Positions 60,101-64,000 of a DNA stretch of 64,000 nucleotides are shown here, one piece after another (position 1 is the first letter of the stretch; every line of letters begins with the position of its first letter). The notes under the pieces were generated by a model that was not told where the DNA came from, made no database searches, and saw nothing but the letters and a program-made list of their open reading frames with translations. The DNA is from Magnetospirillum sp. 15-1 (lineage in GTDB: Bacteria; Pseudomonadota; Alphaproteobacteria; Rhodospirillales; Magnetospirillaceae). The translations under genes were made by a program, and so were the position numbers. The stretch spans positions 196,542 through 260,541 of the forward strand of contig NZ_FXXN01000025.1 in NCBI RefSeq assembly GCF_900184795.1. The letters run 5' to 3'.

Positions 60101-60180
60101 GTGGCTAGGCCCAAGGGGCCGCGCGCCTTATGGCGCGGAAGGCCAAGCGTGCGGAGGCACGCACCCGCCGCTTGAGGGAC
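60101..60180 (+). repeat. Structured dispersed repeat, copy 3
   Basis: It shares GGCTAGGCCCAAGGGGCC and the CGCGCC-TTAT-GGCGCG hairpin with copies 1 and 2. The second hairpin here reads GCGTGC-GGAG-GCACGC: sequence differs from copies 1-2 on both arms but still pairs. It ends TTGAGGGAC and lies between ogt and qor. Confidence 0.85.
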
Positions 60181-60205
60181 AATATTTCAAAGGAGTGCCG
60201 GTGAA

Positions 60206-61183
60206 GTGAAGACTCACGCCATCCGTATCCACCAGCCCGGCGGCCCCGAGGTCATGGTCTGGGAAGAGGTTGAAGTTGGTGCTCCTGGCCCCGGCCAGGT
60301 GCTGCTGCGCCATTCCGCCGTGGGGCTCAACTTCATCGACGTCTATCACCGTACCGGGCTCTACCCCGCCCCCCTGCCCTTCACCCCCGGCCTGGAAGGC
60401 GCCGGTGTGGTCGAGGCGGCGGGCGACGGCGTCACCGAGTTCAGGCCGGGTGACCGGGTGGCCTACGCCAATCCGCCGCTGGGCGCCTATGCCGAGGCGC
60501 GGCTGATGCCCGCCGACCGGCTGGTCAAACTGCCCGACGGCATCGCCGAGCCCAAGGCCGCCGCCATGATGCTGCAGGGCATGACCGCTCAATACCTGCT
60601 GCGCCGGACCTACCGTGTCCAGAAGGGCGACACCATCTTAGTCCACGCCGCCGCCGGCGGAGTGGGTCTGCTGGTCTGCCAATGGGCCAGACACCTGGGC
60701 GCCACGGTGATCGGCACGGTGGGGTCGGAAGAAAAGGCGGAATTGGCCAAGGCCCATGGCTGCGACCATCCCATCCTCTACAAGTCCGAGGATTTCGTCG
60801 CCAGGGTGCGCGAGATCACCAACGGCGAAGGCGTGCCGGTGGTCTACGATTCCGTGGGCAAGGATACCTTCCTCAAGTCCCTGGACTGCCTGCGTCCACT
60901 GGGCATGATGGTGTCGTTCGGCCAAAGCTCGGGCAAGGTCGAGCCGCTGGATACCGGCCTGCTGGCCGCCAAGGGGTCGCTGTTCCTGACCCGGCCGAGC
61001 CTGATGGCCTATACCGCCAAACGGGCCGATCTGGTGGCCTCGGCCAATGAACTGTTCGAGGTGGTGCAAAAGGGTGTGGTCAAGGTGGAGGTCAACCAGA
61101 CCTATGCCCTGATGGACGCTCCCCAGGCCCACCGCGATCTGGAGGACCGCAAGACCACCGGCTCCACTCTCCTCTTGCCGTAA
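60206..61183 (+). CDS. qor: NADPH:quinone oxidoreductase, QorA type
   Basis: The 325-residue MDR-family protein has AVGLNFIDVYHRTGLYPAPL, the NADPH-binding LVHAAAGGVGLLVCQWARHL and GQSSGKVEPLD. It reduces quinones with NADPH and lacks zinc ligands. Start GTG at 60206 follows AAGGAG by about 10 bases. Copy 3 of the dispersed repeat ends 25 bp upstream. Confidence 0.92.
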   Translation: MKTHAIRIHQPGGPEVMVWEEVEVGAPGPGQVLLRHSAVGLNFIDVYHRTGLYPAPLPFTPGLEGAGVVEAAGDGVTEFRPGDRVAYANPPLGAYAEARLMPADRLVKLPDGIAEPKAAAMMLQGMTAQYLLRRTYRVQKGDTILVHAAAGGVGLLVCQWARHLGATVIGTVGSEEKAELAKAHGCDHPILYKSEDFVARVREITNGEGVPVVYDSVGKDTFLKSLDCLRPLGMMVSFGQSSGKVEPLDTGLLAAKGSLFLTRPSLMAYTAKRADLVASANELFEVVQKGVVKVEVNQTYALMDAPQAHRDLEDRKTTGSTLLLP

Positions 61184-61243
61184 GGGGCCTTCCGAAAGGA
61201 TAGTAGACTCCGGGTTCGGGTCTTACCCGATGTGGAGGGCCGC

Positions 61244-61621
61244 GTGTCGAAGATCGGCAATAGCATGGTGGCGGTGGTCAGTCTGGTCTGGATGGCTTGG
61301 GCGGGATGGGATCAGTTCGCCAACCTTCCCGAGGGCACCGTGGAAAATCATTCCTCGGCGGCCGTACAGGAACGGCTGCGCGATTGCTCGGGCACCTTCA
61401 AGCAGCGCTATGAGTGCAAGAACGCCATCGTCATCGATACCGACCGCAATTCGTTCTTCAACATGCTGGGCCGCATCGCCATCGTGGTGGTGCCGCCCAT
61501 GCTGCTGGCCGGCGGCATCCATCTGTGGCGCCGCCGTTCCGAGGACGACAGTCCCTCGGATGACCTGCTGAGCCAAAGCCATCGCCGCCATCACCGGCGC
61601 CGGACGTCCAGCCATCACTGA
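61244..61621 (+). CDS. Hypothetical two-helix membrane protein
   Basis: The 125-residue protein has two transmembrane segments (MVAVVSLVWMAWAGWDQFAN and FNMLGRIAIVVVPPMLLAGG) around a small loop with two cysteines (RDCSGTFKQRYECKN), and a His/Arg-rich tail. GTG at 61244 (VSKIGNSM) is used; GTG 61232 is possible. I know no family. Confidence 0.6.
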   Translation: MSKIGNSMVAVVSLVWMAWAGWDQFANLPEGTVENHSSAAVQERLRDCSGTFKQRYECKNAIVIDTDRNSFFNMLGRIAIVVVPPMLLAGGIHLWRRRSEDDSPSDDLLSQSHRRHHRRRTSSHH

Positions 61622-61630
61622 GGAATGAAA

Positions 61631-61681
61631 ATGGCCGGGCTTGACCCGGCCATCCATGGACCCCCGGATCAAGTCCGGGGG
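61631..61681. repeat. Twin palindromic hairpins (rho/hypothetical convergent end)
   Basis: Stem ATGGCCGGG/CCCGGCCAT (61631-61653) and stem CCCCCGGA/TCCGGGGG (61661-61681) lie between convergent stops. The second matches palindromic units common in alphaproteobacterial intergenic regions. It likely serves as a bidirectional terminator. Confidence 0.8.
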
Positions 61682-61701
61682 TGACGATTTTCGAGTTATT
61701 C

Positions 61702-62958
61702 CTAGGAATTCATCGCTTCGAAGAAATCGCCGTTGTTCTTCGAGTGCTTGAGCTTGTCCACCAGGAACTCCATGGCGTCGACCACGCCCATGGGCATCAG
61801 GATGCGGCGCAGCACCCACATCTTGGACAGGATGCCCTTGTCGACCAGCAATTCTTCCTTGCGGGTGCCCGACTTGGTGATGTCGATGGCCGGGAAGGTG
61901 CGCTTGTCGCTGAGCTTGCGGTCCAGGATGATTTCCGAGTTACCGGTGCCCTTGAATTCCTCGAAGATCACCTCGTCCATGCGCGAACCGGTATCGATCA
62001 GGGCGGTGGCGATGATGGACAGCGAGCCGCCTTCCTCGATGTTGCGGGCGGCGCCGAAGAAGCGCTTGGGGCGCTGCAGGGCGTTGGCGTCCACGCCGCC
62101 GGTCAGCACCTTGCCCGAACTGGGCACCACGGTGTTGTAGGCGCGGGCCAGACGGGTGATGGAATCCAGCAAGATGACCACGTCACGCTTGTGCTCGACC
62201 AGACGCTTGGCCTTTTCCAGCACCATCTCGGTGACCTGGACGTGGCGCGACGCCGGCTCGTCGAAGGTGGAGCTGATGACTTCGCCCTTCACCGAACGGG
62301 CCATGTCGGTCACTTCTTCCGGCCGCTCGTCGATCAGCAGCACGATCAGATAGACTTCGGGGTGATTGAGGGAAATGGCGTGGGCCATGTTCTGCAGCAT
62401 CACCGTCTTGCCGGTGCGCGGCGGGGCGACGATCAGGGCGCGCTGGCCCTTGCCGATGGGAGCCACCAGATCGATCACGCGGGTGGTGAGATCCTTGCGG
62501 GTGGGGTCCTCGATCTCCAGCTTCAGCTTCTCGTCGGGATAGAGCGGAGTGAGATTGTCGAAGTTGATGCGGTGGCGGACCTTTTCCGGGTCCTCGAAAT
62601 TGATGTTGTTGACCTTCAAGAGGGCGAAATAGCGTTCGCCGTCCTTGGGAGCCCGGATCTGGCCGTCCACCGTGTCGCCGGTGCGAAGACCGAAGCGCCG
62701 CACCTGACTGGGGCTGACATAGATGTCGTCGGGACCGGGAAGATAGTTGGCTTCAGGGCTGCGCAGGAACCCGAAGCCATCCTGCAGGATTTCCAGGACA
62801 CCGTCGCCGTAGATGGGCGTGTCGTTGTCGGCCAACTGCTTGAGGATGGCGAACATCATGTCCTGCTTGCGCAACGTGCTGGCGTTTTCCACTTCCAGCT
62901 CTTCGGCAAAGGCCAGGAGTTCGGCCGGGGTCTTCTTCTTCAGGTCCTGCAAATGCAT
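61702..62958 (-). CDS. rho: Transcription termination factor Rho
   Basis: The 418-residue protein has the RNA-binding N-domain ([20 protein letters not shown] and the GFGFLRS cold-shock-like segment), Walker [29 protein letters not shown] and the [12 protein letters not shown] loop. All functional regions are intact. Upstream of its start is a 200-bp gap to hemJ. Confidence 0.97.
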   Translation of the reverse strand: MHLQDLKKKTPAELLAFAEELEVENASTLRKQDMMFAILKQLADNDTPIYGDGVLEILQDGFGFLRSPEANYLPGPDDIYVSPSQVRRFGLRTGDTVDGQIRAPKDGERYFALLKVNNINFEDPEKVRHRINFDNLTPLYPDEKLKLEIEDPTRKDLTTRVIDLVAPIGKGQRALIVAPPRTGKTVMLQNMAHAISLNHPEVYLIVLLIDERPEEVTDMARSVKGEVISSTFDEPASRHVQVTEMVLEKAKRLVEHKRDVVILLDSITRLARAYNTVVPSSGKVLTGGVDANALQRPKRFFGAARNIEEGGSLSIIATALIDTGSRMDEVIFEEFKGTGNSEIILDRKLSDKRTFPAIDITKSGTRKEELLVDKGILSKMWVLRRILMPMGVVDAMEFLVDKLKHSKNNGDFFEAMNS

Positions 62959-63162
62959 GGGAGAAATCCGTTGGATGGATATCCCGCGCTGACGATCGGC
63001 CTAAGGTGGGACGGGTCCGACTCTTAAGCGGACCGGCTGCCGATCAGGAACGGATGCGAATGATCCGGCGCGGAAGGGGGATGGTGGGAAACGGGCGTGT
63101 TGGCCGCCCTGGAATATTCGCTAGAGCATTAGCCAAAGCCGGCGGCGCTGTCAAATCGGAAT

Positions 63163-63609
63163 TCAGCCACCGAAAGCCGGTTTGACGATTACCACGATGA
63201 CGATGACGATCATCAGCAGGGTGGGGACCTCGTTGATGACCCGATAGAACTTCTCCGACCGCGCATTGCGGTCCTCGGCGAAGTCGTCCTTGCAGCGGGC
63301 CAAAAAGAAATGGGCGACGGTCATGCCCACCACACAGGCCAGCTTGACGTGGAACCAGCCTTGGGAGAACAGGCCGCCGTCCACCGCCATGACCAGACCC
63401 AGGGTCCAGGCCAGCACCATGGCCGGCGTCATGATCGCCTTGATCAGACGGCGTTCCATGATCTTGAAGGTTTCCGAGGTCTCGGAACGCGGCTTGACCG
63501 TGGTGTGATAGACGAACAGCCGGGGCAGATAGAGCAATCCCGCCATCCACGAGATGATGGCGATGACATGCACCGCCTTGACCCACAGATAGGCCGATCC
63601 GCTCAGCAT
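63163..63609 (-). CDS. hemJ: Protoporphyrinogen oxidase HemJ
   Basis: The 148-residue four-helix membrane protein has VHVIAIISWMAGLLYLPRLF with the conserved His and Arg, FHVKLACVVGMTVAHFFLA with the Lys, and the terminal EVPTLLMIVIVIVVIVKP. It oxidises protoporphyrinogen IX in haem synthesis. Its ATG overlaps the hemH stop (ATGCTGA). Confidence 0.93.
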   Translation of the reverse strand: MLSGSAYLWVKAVHVIAIISWMAGLLYLPRLFVYHTTVKPRSETSETFKIMERRLIKAIMTPAMVLAWTLGLVMAVDGGLFSQGWFHVKLACVVGMTVAHFFLARCKDDFAEDRNARSEKFYRVINEVPTLLMIVIVIVVIVKPAFGG

Positions 63610-64000
63610 GAGGCGCGGCTCCCAAGTTCACAGTTCCGGCCCAGAAGTTTGCAGGCCTGGCCGCTAAAGGCCTGCGGCCGGTGGATAACATCGGCCAGCC
63701 CACGGATGAAGGCGGGATGGCAACCCAGGGCCGGTACCCGCACATAGGCGGGAATGCCCAGTCCATCCGCCTTGTGCCGGTATTCGATATCCAGTTCCAC
63801 CAGGGTTTCCGAATGCTCGGAGACGAAGGCCACCGGGACGATCACCACCGGCACCCCGTCTTTGCCGGCGCGTTCCAGTTCGGCTTCGGTGCTGGGACCG
63901 ATCCATTCCATGGGACCCACCCGGCTCTGATAGCAGATGGCCCAGTCGAGGTCGCCGATGCCGGTGGCCCGCGCCACGGCCGCCGCGGTCAGCTCCACCT
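63603..64000 (-). CDS. hemH: Ferrochelatase, C-terminal part
   Basis: About 132 C-terminal residues are in the window; the gene starts beyond the right edge. The motifs YQSRVGPMEWIGPSTEAELE and VAFVSEHSETLVELDIEYRH carry the active-site His/Glu region of ferrochelatase, which inserts iron into protoporphyrin. It is upstream of hemJ in one operon. Confidence 0.92.
   Translation of the reverse strand, partial: VELTAAAVARATGIGDLDWAICYQSRVGPMEWIGPSTEAELERAGKDGVPVVIVPVAFVSEHSETLVELDIEYRHKADGLGIPAYVRVPALGCHPAFIRGLADVIHRPQAFSGQACKLLGRNCELGSRASC

Noticed and set aside
63680-63692. DnaA box-like TTATCCACC on the minus strand
   Set aside because: Single near-match inside hemH coding sequence, no cluster or AT-rich region; not evidence for oriC here.

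Overview
The window looks like a chromosomal segment of a GC-rich alphaproteobacterium of the Rhodospirillales, most like Magnetospirillum/Paramagnetospirillum. This rests on the gene order around parS (rho, mnmE, mnmG, rsmG, parA, parB, with leuS-lptE-holA nearby), a 180-kDa-class NAD-glutamate dehydrogenase, an alphaproteobacterial porin, and glnK/amtB with a sigma-54-like promoter. The genus is an inference. Three perfect parS sites (53585, 53657, 55528) and hemH-hemJ-rho at the right edge suggest that the replication origin lies close by, probably just beyond the right end.

Layout. 1-4.9 kb: the end of an MlaC-like lipid-transport gene, then a 4.4-kb leftward gene made almost wholly of an eight-residue repeat. 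4.9-7.3 kb: a scrambled zone with an IS481 remnant, an IS630-family element (5210-6262) and a decayed polytopic membrane gene. 7.3-10.4 kb: carbamoyltransferase, DUF5989, SxtJ-like and GmhA-like genes (surface glycan). 10.5-21.9 kb: NAD-glutamate dehydrogenase, phosphopantetheinyl transferase, SGNH hydrolase, holA-lptE-leuS and a DUF3576 lipoprotein. 22.2-31.8 kb: porin, a TPR/glycosyltransferase-like gene wrecked by a 380-bp rearrangement, a ThiE-like gene, a YggS-family gene, ribA, a response regulator, xthA and lolA. 31.9-43 kb: ftsK, an aminotransferase, amtB, glnK, a UbiH-like hydroxylase, an epimerase, and a DUF971/Trm112/Lon-N/thioredoxin-TPR cluster.

43.1-49.5 kb: a 6.3-kb integrative element in the 3' half of tRNA-Gly(GCC), bounded by 56-bp att repeats. 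It carries a tyrosine integrase, an AlpA/excisionase-like protein, a RepA-like AAA ATPase, an XRE regulator, two unknown genes and an exported Sel1-repeat protein, and resembles a phage-satellite-like or cryptic integrative element. 49.7-64 kb: two tandem YchJ genes, parB-parA-rsmG-mnmG-mnmE with parS sites, a 2Fe-2S protein, a DUF255 protein, ogt, qor, rho, hemJ and the 3' end of hemH.

Two kinds of structured non-coding DNA stand out. One is a three-copy element of about 80-90 bp (35678, 35779, 60101) whose second hairpin differs by compensatory changes between copies. The other is a single 101-bp nested inverted-repeat element (30023-30123).

Several otherwise conserved genes (NAD-GDH, ftsK, phosphopantetheinyl transferase) contain single-base frameshifts in GC-rich runs. 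Because ftsK and leuS-neighbourhood genes are normally essential, at least some of these are probably sequence errors in a draft assembly, and all pseudogene calls here should be read with that in mind.
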